A stretch of 64,000 bases of DNA from the NCBI GenBank assembly GCA_025800145.1, contig JAOXSH010000130.1, positions 21,807-85,806 on the forward strand. The letters are read 5' to 3'. The translations under genes were made by a program, and so were the position numbers. The notes under the pieces are model-generated. The model saw nothing but the letters and a program-made list of their open reading frames with translations. It searched no databases and was not told where the DNA came from. The DNA is from Cohaesibacter sp. (GTDB taxonomy: Bacteria > Pseudomonadota > Alphaproteobacteria > Rhizobiales > Cohaesibacteraceae). Positions 8,421-15,938 of this stretch are shown in pieces. How positions within the stretch are numbered: the stretch's first letter is position 1; every line of letters begins with the position of its first letter.

Positions 8421-8490
8421 TGCCCGATTTAAAAGTCTCGTACCGAGACTTTTAGGCGGCATATCCAGCCCTTTTAAATCAGCCTCTTAG
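8417..8490. repeat. Type I REP element, short copy B
   Basis: The copy begins at the nosB stop codon (CTTAGTGCCCGATTTAAAAG) and contains the small palindrome AAAGTCTCG-tac-CGAGACTTTT. The large CT-rich hairpin found in copies A and E is missing. It ends with 'TTTTAAATCAGCCTCTTAG', an imperfect inverted copy of the beginning. Confidence 0.85.
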
Positions 8491-8518
8491 GGCCTTTGCG
8501 TAAAAATTCTGCAATATG

Positions 8519-8546
8519 AGGTTGGTCAAGGACACTTGACCAACCT
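8519..8546. promoter_or_regulatory. Perfect 12-bp hairpin upstream of nosD
   Basis: AGGTTGGTCAAG-gaca-CTTGACCAACCT is a perfect inverted repeat with a 4-base loop, 75 bases before the nosD start. No T-run follows, so it is not a usual terminator. Each arm carries the half-site TCAAG/CTTGA also present in the FNR-type box before nosZ, but facing the other way. It could be a dimeric regulator site or a 5' UTR stem protecting the nosD mRNA. Confidence 0.55.
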
Positions 8547-8620
8547 GGTTACACATTGGAGCTAACACAATGCTTTGTTAGCACTTTTCTTTCTCATCAC
8601 TCCTTTGGAGTGTGCGAAAA

Positions 8621-10048
8621 ATGGTCCATAAAATGCCTGATATTCTCTCGTCTCTTGTTCGCTCCTGTTTGCTCTTTGTGCTTTTGCTGGTGTCTTTTGA
8701 CGCCTCTGCTTCTTATGATCTGCAAGCAGCGCTTGATGCGGCCAAACCGGGAGAAACCCTGAACCCGCCAGCCGGGATTTACAAAGGCAATTTTGTCCTC
8801 TCCAAATCCATTACTCTTGATGGTTCAAACGGGGTGGTGCTGGATGGTCAGGGCAAAGGCACCATCTTGCTGGTCAAAGCGACCGGGGCCAGTGTTCAAT
8901 CGATCACCTTGCGCAATTCGGGCCGGCTGCATAACGAGCTGGATAGCGGCATTCAGGTGCGTGGGGATTTCAATATTCTCAAAAATCTGACGATGGAAAA
9001 TGTATTGTTTGGCTTTGATATCCAGCAATCGAATAACAATATCGTCAAGAATAACAAGATTAACAGCCGTGATGTGGATTTGCCTTTGCGCGGCGATGCC
9101 ATTCGCCTTTGGTATTCGACCGAAAATAAAATCCTCAATAATGAGATCACCGACAGTCGCGATGTGGTTGTCTGGTATTCGAGGAACAACCGGATTGCGG
9201 GCAATAAAATCCGCCGGGGGCGCTATGGCATTCACTTCATGTATAGCCAGTATAATCTGGTTGAAGAAAATGATATTCGCAACAACACCGTTGGCATTTT
9301 CCTGATGTATTCCGATGGCATCAAGGTGCTGAAGAACAAGATTATCGAAAGCGCAGGCTCATCAGGTATGGGCATTGGGTTTAAGGAAACATCGGATGTC
9401 ATCGTTGCTGGTAATGATATTTTGGGCAATTCGGTGGGGCTTTATCTGGATGTCTCACCTTATCAGCCTGATAGCGAAAATCTGATTTCCGACAATAATA
9501 TCTCGTTCAATGGCATCGGCGTGCAATTCCATAGTGACTGGAAAGGCAACCGCATTGTTCATAATGACTTTGCCTCCAACTTTACCCAGATAGTTGTGCG
9601 CGGCGGCGGTTCTGCCAAGCGGCATATGTGGGATGGCAATCACTGGGATTCCTATGAGGGCTTCGATCAGAATGACGATGGCCAAGGCGAAGCGCCCTTT
9701 GATTTGTGGAGCTATGCTGATCGTCTTTGGATGGACATCATGCCCGTTTCCTTCTTTCGTGGCTCTCCCGGACTGGAAGCTCTGGATTTTATTGAAAGAC
9801 TGGCTCCTTTTTCCGAACCCAAGCATCTCATTCGTGATCAGAACCCGATGATGGATCGCATTGCCGGACTGGATCCGGTGGCTTTGAAAACCAACACTAT
9901 TCATCCAGAGCTGGATGAACATTTTGAGACTGAGGCACAGGACGATGCTGCAAGCACGCCAGCACAGAGCGGCCCGACACATAGTGCTGTTCCTTCCGCT
10001 CCATCCAAAGCTCTGCAACTCCTTTTAAAAGCGAGGCAAAGTCAATGA
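8621..10048 (+). CDS. nosD: Copper-site maturation protein NosD
   Basis: A 475-residue periplasmic right-handed beta-helix protein required, with NosF and NosY, to build the CuZ [4Cu:2S] centre of NosZ. After a signal peptide (ending near DASASYD) the protein is made of repeated PbH1/CASH-type turns rich in Asn, such as 'NNNIVKNNKIN', 'ENKILNNEI', 'NNRIAGNKI' and 'YNLVEENDI', from about residue 80 to 330. The rest is less ordered. The track's GTG at 8612 is only a base past the GGAG site, so the ATG at 8621 is preferred. The stop overlaps the start of nosG by four bases. Confidence 0.95.
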   Translation: MVHKMPDILSSLVRSCLLFVLLLVSFDASASYDLQAALDAAKPGETLNPPAGIYKGNFVLSKSITLDGSNGVVLDGQGKGTILLVKATGASVQSITLRNSGRLHNELDSGIQVRGDFNILKNLTMENVLFGFDIQQSNNNIVKNNKINSRDVDLPLRGDAIRLWYSTENKILNNEITDSRDVVVWYSRNNRIAGNKIRRGRYGIHFMYSQYNLVEENDIRNNTVGIFLMYSDGIKVLKNKIIESAGSSGMGIGFKETSDVIVAGNDILGNSVGLYLDVSPYQPDSENLISDNNISFNGIGVQFHSDWKGNRIVHNDFASNFTQIVVRGGGSAKRHMWDGNHWDSYEGFDQNDDGQGEAPFDLWSYADRLWMDIMPVSFFRGSPGLEALDFIERLAPFSEPKHLIRDQNPMMDRIAGLDPVALKTNTIHPELDEHFETEAQDDAASTPAQSGPTHSAVPSAPSKALQLLLKARQSQ

Positions 10049-10896
10049 CCCCCGACCAGTCAGCGACACAGTCTGGCACGCCCTCCCCGGCGCCTAAAGA
10101 CCCCAAGCACGCATCCCCCCCGCAGAAGGCGGCAACCAAAGCCGCCCCGGTCAAGAAACGCAAGATCTCTGAGCGACAACGCGAAGCCCGTCGCCGGTTC
10201 TTGCGTTCTCTTGGCTTTGGATCTGTGATTTTAGCCGCAACCTTGAGTGGTGTTTATCCGGTTTTAAAGCGCTTGACAGAGCGGCTACGCCCCCCCGGTG
10301 CCATTGATGAAGATGCTTTTTTGGCGGCTTGCATCAAATGCGGGCAATGTGTTCAGGTTTGTCCGGTTGAAGCCATCAAACTGGCCGATCTTGATGAGGG
10401 CTTTGGCATTGGTGTGCCTTATATTGATGCGCGTGCTCAAGCCTGTGACTTTTCTTGCGATGCAACCCAATGCATTTTGGCCTGCCCGACCGGGGCGCTG
10501 GATCATGCCATCACCAAAAAAGAAGAGGTGACCATGGGCTTTGCCAAGCTTGTGGAGCCGGAGCATTGTCTTGCCATGTTGGGACAAGGCTTCAAGGGTA
10601 CTGCGCGTGGACCTGATTTTGATGGGCTGCTGCGCTATGAGGAGATTGATCGCTGGACACCGATTAAGGTGGCCCATCATAGCTATGATCTGGATCTGTG
10701 TGATCTGTGCGTGCGCGAATGCCCCATAGAGGGAGCGATTTCTTTGGAACCTGTTTCCAGTGATCCGGCGGACAAGCGCCGCGAACCGGTGATCCATAAA
10801 TCCTGCGTTGGCTGTGGCACCTGTGAAATGATGTGTCCGGTCGAGCCTGTCGCCATTGTCATTGAACCGGAAGTCTCTATGGAGGCCGCGTCATGA
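10045..10896 (+). CDS. nosG: NosG, polyferredoxin (NapG-like)
   Basis: A 283-residue iron-sulfur protein related to NapG. The N-terminal 50 residues are Pro/Lys/Ala-rich, then 'EARRRFLRSLGFG' plus a hydrophobic run resembles a Tat signal, so export or membrane anchoring is likely. Four [4Fe-4S] motifs follow: 'CIKCGQCVQVCP', the looser 'CDFSCDATQCILACP', 'CDLCVRECP' and 'CVGCGTCEMMCP'. With NosH it is thought to form a quinol dehydrogenase feeding electrons to NosZ through the c-type cytochromes. It overlaps both nosD and nosH by four bases (ATGA), showing tight translational coupling. Confidence 0.9.
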   Translation: MTPDQSATQSGTPSPAPKDPKHASPPQKAATKAAPVKKRKISERQREARRRFLRSLGFGSVILAATLSGVYPVLKRLTERLRPPGAIDEDAFLAACIKCGQCVQVCPVEAIKLADLDEGFGIGVPYIDARAQACDFSCDATQCILACPTGALDHAITKKEEVTMGFAKLVEPEHCLAMLGQGFKGTARGPDFDGLLRYEEIDRWTPIKVAHHSYDLDLCDLCVRECPIEGAISLEPVSSDPADKRREPVIHKSCVGCGTCEMMCPVEPVAIVIEPEVSMEAAS

Positions 10897-11870
10897 GCAA
10901 GATTGTCCATTCTATTCTTTTGATGCTTGGCAAGGATCCCAAAAGGCCACCGCGTGATCAATTTTCTCCCAAGGCTCTTGAGATTTTCACAGCCAAGAAA
11001 ACCAAGGAGGCCGTGCAAGAGCGCATTCGACTGATCAAGGATGAAAAGATCTGGTTCAAACCCGGCTCCAAATGGCTAAAACGGCGCTGGGCGTCCGTTA
11101 TCCTCGTCAATCTGTTGTTTGTGTTGTCTTTCTGGGCCGACATTCAGCTGATCGAGGGCGCGTTGACCGGCTCGCGGGTGATTGGCTTTCATATGGCAGA
11201 TTTAAATTCTGCCCTGCAAGTGATGCTGGCCTACAAACATATTGTGGTCAATTTGCTGATTGGCACAGCCACGGTTTTGTTTGGCTGGTGGTTGCTGGGC
11301 GGGCGCACCTTCTGCGCTTGGGCCTGCCCCTATCATTTGCTGGCAGAAATTGCCGAAATGGTTCATTTGAAGCTGGCCGCCAAAGGGCTGGTCAAGGATC
11401 ATGCCTTTGATCGGCGTATGCGCACCGTGCTGTATTTTGTTTTTGCCCTTCTGGCCTTTGTGACCGGCTATACGGTGTTTGAATATATCTCGCCAGTTGG
11501 CATTCTCTCTCGTGCCTTTACCTATGGGGCCAGCTTTGCGCTTGTCGTTGTTGGGTTTTTGCTGTTGATCGAGATCTTTTATTCCCGCCGCTTCTGGTGT
11601 CGCTATGTCTGTCCCATTGGCCTGACCTATGGTTTTGCAGGGGCTCTCTCTCCGATCCAGATCAAATATGATTCCACCAAATGCCTGCATGAGGGCGAAT
11701 GCCGGGATGTGTGCATGGTGCCCCATGTCCTGGAGCCGACAAAACTCGGCTTTGCCGATCAGGAATTTCACTATATGGGGGCTGATTGCACACGCTGCGG
11801 CATGTGTCTGGATGCTTGCCCAACCGGGGCGCTTAAATTCCATATTCGTGGCTCAGACGCCCTGCTTTAA
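10893..11870 (+). CDS. nosH: NosH, membrane iron-sulfur quinol dehydrogenase (NapH-like)
   Basis: A 325-residue membrane protein of the NapH/NosR C-terminal family. Four to five helices occur between residues about 65 and 235. Two conserved cytoplasmic motifs of the family, 'CAWACPYHLL' and 'CRYVCPIG', are present. The C-terminal ferredoxin domain has 'CLHEGECRDVCMVP' and 'CTRCGMCLDACP'. The protein is believed to take electrons from menaquinol or ubiquinol and pass them to NosG. In this locus NosG and NosH replace NosR, which is absent. Translation is coupled to nosG through ATGA. Confidence 0.9.
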   Translation: MSKIVHSILLMLGKDPKRPPRDQFSPKALEIFTAKKTKEAVQERIRLIKDEKIWFKPGSKWLKRRWASVILVNLLFVLSFWADIQLIEGALTGSRVIGFHMADLNSALQVMLAYKHIVVNLLIGTATVLFGWWLLGGRTFCAWACPYHLLAEIAEMVHLKLAAKGLVKDHAFDRRMRTVLYFVFALLAFVTGYTVFEYISPVGILSRAFTYGASFALVVVGFLLLIEIFYSRRFWCRYVCPIGLTYGFAGALSPIQIKYDSTKCLHEGECRDVCMVPHVLEPTKLGFADQEFHYMGADCTRCGMCLDACPTGALKFHIRGSDALL

Positions 11871-11934
11871 TCACAAGACTGCTTTTGCCGGGCTGATCTG
11901 ACAAAAGCCCTACACATGTTAAAAAGGTAAGCCA

Positions 11935-12825
11935 ATGACCGGTCCTCTTATTCAAATAAGCGCGTTGGAAAAAACCTTTGTTCGCCGTTCTGTTTTGCAT
12001 TCTTTGGATGTACAGATTGCTGACAGCGACCGCATTGCACTGATTGGCTCCAATGGTGCAGGCAAGACCACGCTTATCCGCTGCTTGCTTGGTCATTATC
12101 GCCACAAAGGCGATATCTTGCTTGCTGGTGAAAAGGTCTCAACCCACAATCGGAGCATACTGGAATCCATTGCTTTTGTTCCGCAATTGCCGCCCCCTTT
12201 GAAAATGCCCGTAACGGATCTGATCCATTTTTCTTGCCAATCGGGCAAAGCAGACAGAGAGAAAATATGGGATATTGCCGATCAATTGGGTTTGGAGCTG
12301 GATTTGTTGTTGGCCATTCCTTTCAATCGGCTTTCTGGTGGGCAAAAGCAAAAGCTGCTGATTGCCATTGCCTTGGCACGACCTGCCAAATTGTTCATTT
12401 TTGACGAGCCATCCGCCAATCTGGACCCTGCGGCACGGGCCGCCTTTCTCGATCTTTTGGCCCAGCATAAAGACCGGGCCATGGTGATTGCCAGTCACCG
12501 GCTGGAAGAGATTGCCTCTCTGGTCAATCGTGTGATTGAGATGGATCAGGGCAAAATTGTGCTTGATGATCGGATTTCGGATCGCCTGAAAGAAGGGGAT
12601 CGTCGTCTTTGCACCTTGCGGATTGCCGAGAGCAGTACAGCCCTTACAAAAACCTTATCTGACTGGAATTTCAGCCAAGATGAAACAGGGACAGCCTTTC
12701 ATGGCCATGTGGCTGGTGGCGATATGATCCGCTTTCTCTCGACCCTCTCTCGCTATGGTGGATTGTTGTCCGACATTCGCTTTGAAAATCTGGGTGAAGA
12801 CCAGATCTCTTCCCACACAGATTGA
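11935..12825 (+). CDS. nosF: ABC transporter ATP-binding protein NosF
   Basis: The 296-residue ATPase of the NosFY exporter, which with NosD is needed for CuZ maturation, probably by providing a sulfur species. Walker A 'GSNGAGKTT' lies near residue 40, signature 'RLSGGQKQK' near 127, Walker B 'LFIFDEPSANLD' near 150 and the switch His in 'VIASHR'. The last 80 residues are a less conserved accessory domain. AAAGGTAAGCCA precedes the ATG. Its permease, nosY, is unusually separated from it by nosL and two repeat elements. Confidence 0.93.
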   Translation: MTGPLIQISALEKTFVRRSVLHSLDVQIADSDRIALIGSNGAGKTTLIRCLLGHYRHKGDILLAGEKVSTHNRSILESIAFVPQLPPPLKMPVTDLIHFSCQSGKADREKIWDIADQLGLELDLLLAIPFNRLSGGQKQKLLIAIALARPAKLFIFDEPSANLDPAARAAFLDLLAQHKDRAMVIASHRLEEIASLVNRVIEMDQGKIVLDDRISDRLKEGDRRLCTLRIAESSTALTKTLSDWNFSQDETGTAFHGHVAGGDMIRFLSTLSRYGGLLSDIRFENLGEDQISSHTD

Positions 12826-12869
12826 CCAAGAGCAAGTTTGCTTTGCGCAAAAACCCGTAAAGTCAAACG

Positions 12870-13048
12870 AGGACGTAGACTCATAAATGTGATGGATTTG
12901 GTAGAGGCTTATTTTTTCTCTCACTAGAAGTAAGGATGCAGACAATGTGGTTCATTTTCAAGTCCTTGCGACGACGTGGGAGAAAAAATAAGCCCTATCC
13001 TGCGGACGTTTAAGCGCCAAATGCACCAGATTTATGAGTTTACGTCCT
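12870..13048. repeat. MITE with AGGACGTAGACTCATAAAT ends, copy a
   Basis: A 179-base element with terminal inverted repeats matching at 18 of 19 positions lies between nosF and nosL. Inside is a second inverted repeat (TTTTTTCTCTCAC on one side, its near complement on the other). It has no coding capacity. It is a shorter, opposite-facing version of the 264-base copy at 16740-17003 and lacks the roughly 90-base palindromic insert seen there. It probably adds an RNA structure within the nosF-nosL transcript. Confidence 0.9.
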
Positions 13049-13073
13049 AGATAAGGTTGAAAGGAGTGGGGGC

Positions 13074-13547
13074 ATGATCCGTTCCATTTTCATGGGTTTG
13101 ACGATCATTTTGGCGGTGTCTTTGTCGGCCTGTCAAAAGCAGACAACAGGGCCTGAGCCGATTAAATATGGTCGCGATATGTGCGAGATTTGCCGCATGA
13201 TCATTTCCGACCCAATGTATGCAACAGAGATACGGGGCGGCCCAAAGCGCAAATTGTATAAGTTTGACGATATTGGCGATGCCATTCATTGGCTGGAAAC
13301 CCGTAGCTGGAAAGAGAATCCCGAGACTGAAATCTGGGTGATGAATAGCGAAACCGCCAAAGACTGGCTGGATGCAACCAAAGCCTATTTCGTTGCAGGC
13401 GCCCTCACCCCGATGGATTATGGCATTGCTGCCATCAAGGAAAAGCGCAAGGGTGCCTTTGGATTTGCCAAAATGAAAGAGCTGATTTTGGCGCAAGGCT
13501 TGTCCGCACGATGCGAAATTCCTCTTGAAGATGTCGAAAAAGATTAA
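13074..13547 (+). CDS. nosL: Copper-binding lipoprotein NosL
   Basis: A 157-residue periplasmic lipoprotein that binds Cu(I) and delivers it to NosD for CuZ assembly. The lipobox is 'LSLSAC' near residue 19. The diagnostic motif 'DMCEICRMIISDP' (Met and Cys copper ligands) occurs near residue 40, followed by the NosL/McbB fold with 'YKFDDIGDAIHWL'. A strong AAAGGAG site precedes the ATG. A MITE lies just upstream and a type I repeat just downstream, so both of its intergenic spaces have been invaded. Confidence 0.95.
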   Translation: MIRSIFMGLTIILAVSLSACQKQTTGPEPIKYGRDMCEICRMIISDPMYATEIRGGPKRKLYKFDDIGDAIHWLETRSWKENPETEIWVMNSETAKDWLDATKAYFVAGALTPMDYGIAAIKEKRKGAFGFAKMKELILAQGLSARCEIPLEDVEKD

Positions 13548-13548
13548 A

Positions 13549-13613
13549 AGCCTGATTTAAAAGTCCTGAGCTAACCTAAAAGTCTCAATCGAGACTTTTA
13601 AATCGGGCACTAA
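13549..13613. repeat. Type I REP element, short copy C
   Basis: The copy begins next to the nosL stop ('GCCTGATTTAAAAGTCC') and ends 'GAGACTTTTAAATCGGGCAC', with the AAAGTCTC-aatc-GAGACTTT palindrome in the right half. The large inner hairpin is absent. It fills almost the whole nosL-nosY gap. Confidence 0.87.
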
Positions 13614-13632
13614 GACCGTAAAGGAAGACACT

Positions 13633-14475
13633 ATGTCTGGCAAAGCTCGTTCCGGCTTGATTTTGAGCGCGGGCCTTGATTTGAAAGAAGCCATGCGCTC
13701 GCGCTGGTTTCATATCTATTCGCTGGTTTTTACCGGCCTCATGGTGTTGCTGATTTCCATGGGCATTACCGAATCGCGTGTGCTGGGCTTTACCGGTTTG
13801 TCGCGTCTTTTGGTCACTTTCATTCAGCTGACCATGGCCATTTTGCCGCTTTTTGTCTTGGTGACCACGGTTCGCTCGTTGGTGGGCGACAGGGAAGCTG
13901 GCACGCTGGAATATTTGCTCTCGTTCCCGATCAAACTCTCTGACTGGTATTGGGGCAAATTGCTGGGCCGTTTGTTTGTGGTGGTGGTGCCCATTGGCAT
14001 TGCACTGGTCATTGCAGCCTCCTTCAGCCTGATCAAAGGCCATGCCCTGCCCTATCTGGAAATTGCCTATTATAGTGGGCTTGTGGTCTCGCTGGCGCTC
14101 TGTTTTCTTGGCTTTGCCTTCTTCCTGTCTTCCATTGCCAAAAGCACGGAATTTGCTCTTGGGCTTTCTTTGCTGATTTGGCTGTTGCTGGTAGCCTTTC
14201 TGGATTTGATTTTGATCGGGGTTTTGATCCGGGAAAATTTTGATCCTAATTTTGTTCTGGCCATTGCACTGGCCAATCCATTGCAGACCTTTCGAACGGC
14301 GGCCATGATCCTGTTTGACCCGCAATTGGTGTTGCTGGGGCCTGCCGCTTTCCTGATTTTGGATAATTTTGGCTCACAAGGCTATGTCTTTTGGGCCCTA
14401 GCCTATCCCTCTGGCCTTGGGCTTGTCTTTGCTGCGCTTGGTTTTTGGCGTATGCGATCAGGAGATCTGGTTTAG
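13633..14475 (+). CDS. nosY: ABC transporter permease NosY
   Basis: A 280-residue ABC-2 type permease with six predicted helices (about residues 30-50, 65-85, 115-135, 145-170, 180-200, 250-270). The family motif 'VRSLVGDREAGTLEYLLSFPI' region lies near residue 75. It partners NosF in exporting the factor needed by NosD to assemble CuZ. AAGGAAG precedes the ATG. It is the last gene of the nos block and ends at a bidirectional terminator. In better-known clusters nosY usually directly follows nosF; here nosL is between them. Confidence 0.92.
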   Translation: MSGKARSGLILSAGLDLKEAMRSRWFHIYSLVFTGLMVLLISMGITESRVLGFTGLSRLLVTFIQLTMAILPLFVLVTTVRSLVGDREAGTLEYLLSFPIKLSDWYWGKLLGRLFVVVVPIGIALVIAASFSLIKGHALPYLEIAYYSGLVVSLALCFLGFAFFLSSIAKSTEFALGLSLLIWLLLVAFLDLILIGVLIRENFDPNFVLAIALANPLQTFRTAAMILFDPQLVLLGPAAFLILDNFGSQGYVFWALAYPSGLGLVFAALGFWRMRSGDLV

Positions 14476-14513
14476 AGCGTGTCGTTTATTCATGACACAA
14501 ATATTGATGAGAC

Positions 14514-14541
14514 AAAAAGGCTCTCGATGAGAGCCTTTTTA
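14514..14541. terminator. Bidirectional terminator between nosY and the tlpA-like gene
   Basis: AAAAAGGCTCTC-gat-GAGAGCCTTTTT, a 12-bp stem with A-run and T-run on the two sides, lies between convergent genes. It can stop transcription from nosY and from the sco-PRP-tlpA operon. Confidence 0.93.
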
Positions 14542-14558
14542 TTATGAGATAAGAAGGA

Positions 14559-15146
14559 TCAGGCAGCGGGGGTCCAGCGATCAATCTTATCTTGCAGATA
14601 GGCAACAAAATCGTCTGCATCCCATTTAACCGGTCCAAGGATCCGGCCTATTTCCTTGCCTTTTGGATCCAAGAGCACAGAGAATGGAATACCGCGCTCT
14701 CCAAAGGTTGTGATGGCCTGCATACCGGAGGCAATGAAAATCGGCAAATGCTGGATATTGGTGCGATCATAAAAAGGCATCACTGCATCAATGCCGTTTC
14801 GGTCAATGGAAATGGGCATGACCAATAATTTTTTGGGATCAAATTTTCCTTGCAAAGCGTCCAGATCCGGCATTTCCACCCGGCAGGAAAAGCACCAGGT
14901 TGCCCAGACATTGACAAGCAAGAAGCGCCCTTCATAGCTTTGCAGAGTGCTTTTTTCTCGCTTCTCATTGATCAGCTCAATTGCCTTATTGCTTTGATAG
15001 GATTTTGACCCTTCAATCATCTTTTTCAAAGGGCTGATGGTGCTGGCCGCTTTCGCCGTTTTTGGCACAAAGCCAAAAGTCAATGCAGCGCAAGAGGCCA
15101 GAAGGCCTGTCGCCATTTGTCGGCGTGTGAGAAATTGTTTGCTCAT
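14559..15146 (-). CDS. TlpA-like thiol-disulfide oxidoreductase, Tat-exported
   Basis: A 195-residue periplasmic thioredoxin-fold protein. The N-terminus 'LTRRQMATGLLASCAALTFGF' is a twin-arginine signal, which is uncommon for TlpA-like proteins. The active site is 'WATWCFSCRVEMPDL' near residue 88, with the cis-Pro region 'ERGIPFSVLLDPKG' near 155. TlpA-family proteins reduce periplasmic CxxC thiols, including those of Sco and apo-CuA domains. Its position behind sco and a pentapeptide-repeat gene, facing the nos cluster, suggests it keeps the NosZ CuA cysteines or the Sco thiols reduced. The start at 15146 is favoured over the track ATG because AAGG lies 6 bases upstream. Confidence 0.85.
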   Translation of the reverse strand: MSKQFLTRRQMATGLLASCAALTFGFVPKTAKAASTISPLKKMIEGSKSYQSNKAIELINEKREKSTLQSYEGRFLLVNVWATWCFSCRVEMPDLDALQGKFDPKKLLVMPISIDRNGIDAVMPFYDRTNIQHLPIFIASGMQAITTFGERGIPFSVLLDPKGKEIGRILGPVKWDADDFVAYLQDKIDRWTPAA

Positions 15147-15174
15147 GCTGGACCTTTTCATTGAGAATTTAGGC

Positions 15175-15930
15175 TCAGGGCTGCTTTATATGGGCCGGAG
15201 CATCCACGACATCTTGCCATGTCACATCATCCAGAACCGCATTTTTGAAACTTGCATCCCGTAAAATAGCCTTGATAAATTTGGAGCCTTCCAGACTGGC
15301 TCCATCCAGATTGGTTCCGATCATACTGGTTCGGGTAAAATTGCCCTCTTCAAATGTGGCCCCGGTCAATATGGCGCCATCCAGCTTTGCATCGGTGAAA
15401 TTCACCTGATAGGAAACGGCGCGCAGCATATAAGCATCTTTGAAGACGGAGCCGGTAAAGTCCGTCTCTTCCATATTGATGTCTTTCATATTGGCTGTTT
15501 CAAAGGTGACATTGTTTGCTTTGGCAAAATTCAGATTGGTGCCAAACATGAAGGCCTTGGTAAAATTCCCTTTCGAGATATCCGTCTCATTCATATTGGT
15601 ATGAAACAGATCGGCTTTTGTGAAATTGGCGCCAATGAGAGAGCTGTTTTTAAAGGAGGCCCATTTTAGGATTGTTCTGGAAAAATCCGTGCCATCCAAT
15701 GTGCAATTTTCAAAGCGCGTATTTCGCAAATCAAGCCCGGTAAAGTTTGCCCCTGATAAATCGCAATTGCTAAAGACCTTTCCCTTCAGCTCTGTACATG
15801 GTTGCAAATCATCCATCGGCGCAGGATTTGAACAGTCCGCAGCATGGGCTGTAAAATGGGCAGGAAAGACGCAGACGGTGAAAAACAGGCTTGCCAGATA
15901 ATGTTTTCTTTGTTTTGCGCTCTGCATCAT
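15175..15930 (-). CDS. Exported pentapeptide-repeat protein
   Basis: A 251-residue protein with a signal peptide (ending near 'FTAHAADC') and about 30 consecutive A(D/N)(L/F)xx-type pentapeptides, for example 'DLSGANFTGLDLRNTRF', 'SLIGANFTKADLF' and 'DAKLDGAILTGATF'. Such repeats form a right-handed quadrilateral beta-helix used as a protein-binding surface. Two Cys residues at the mature N-terminus (AADC, QPC) and two more in the first coils could pair or bind metal. It sits 8 bases from the sco stop and 28 bases from the tlpA-like start, so the three form one operon. Its function is unknown; a scaffold for periplasmic copper-site assembly is an inference from context. Confidence 0.85.
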   Translation of the reverse strand: MMQSAKQRKHYLASLFFTVCVFPAHFTAHAADCSNPAPMDDLQPCTELKGKVFSNCDLSGANFTGLDLRNTRFENCTLDGTDFSRTILKWASFKNSSLIGANFTKADLFHTNMNETDISKGNFTKAFMFGTNLNFAKANNVTFETANMKDINMEETDFTGSVFKDAYMLRAVSYQVNFTDAKLDGAILTGATFEEGNFTRTSMIGTNLDGASLEGSKFIKAILRDASFKNAVLDDVTWQDVVDAPAHIKQP

Positions 15931-15938
15931 GCTGTCCT

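Noticed and set aside
10045-10200. NosG as a cytoplasmic soluble ferredoxin
   Set aside because: The RRRFLRSLG motif and following hydrophobic run argue for export or anchoring, as in NapG.
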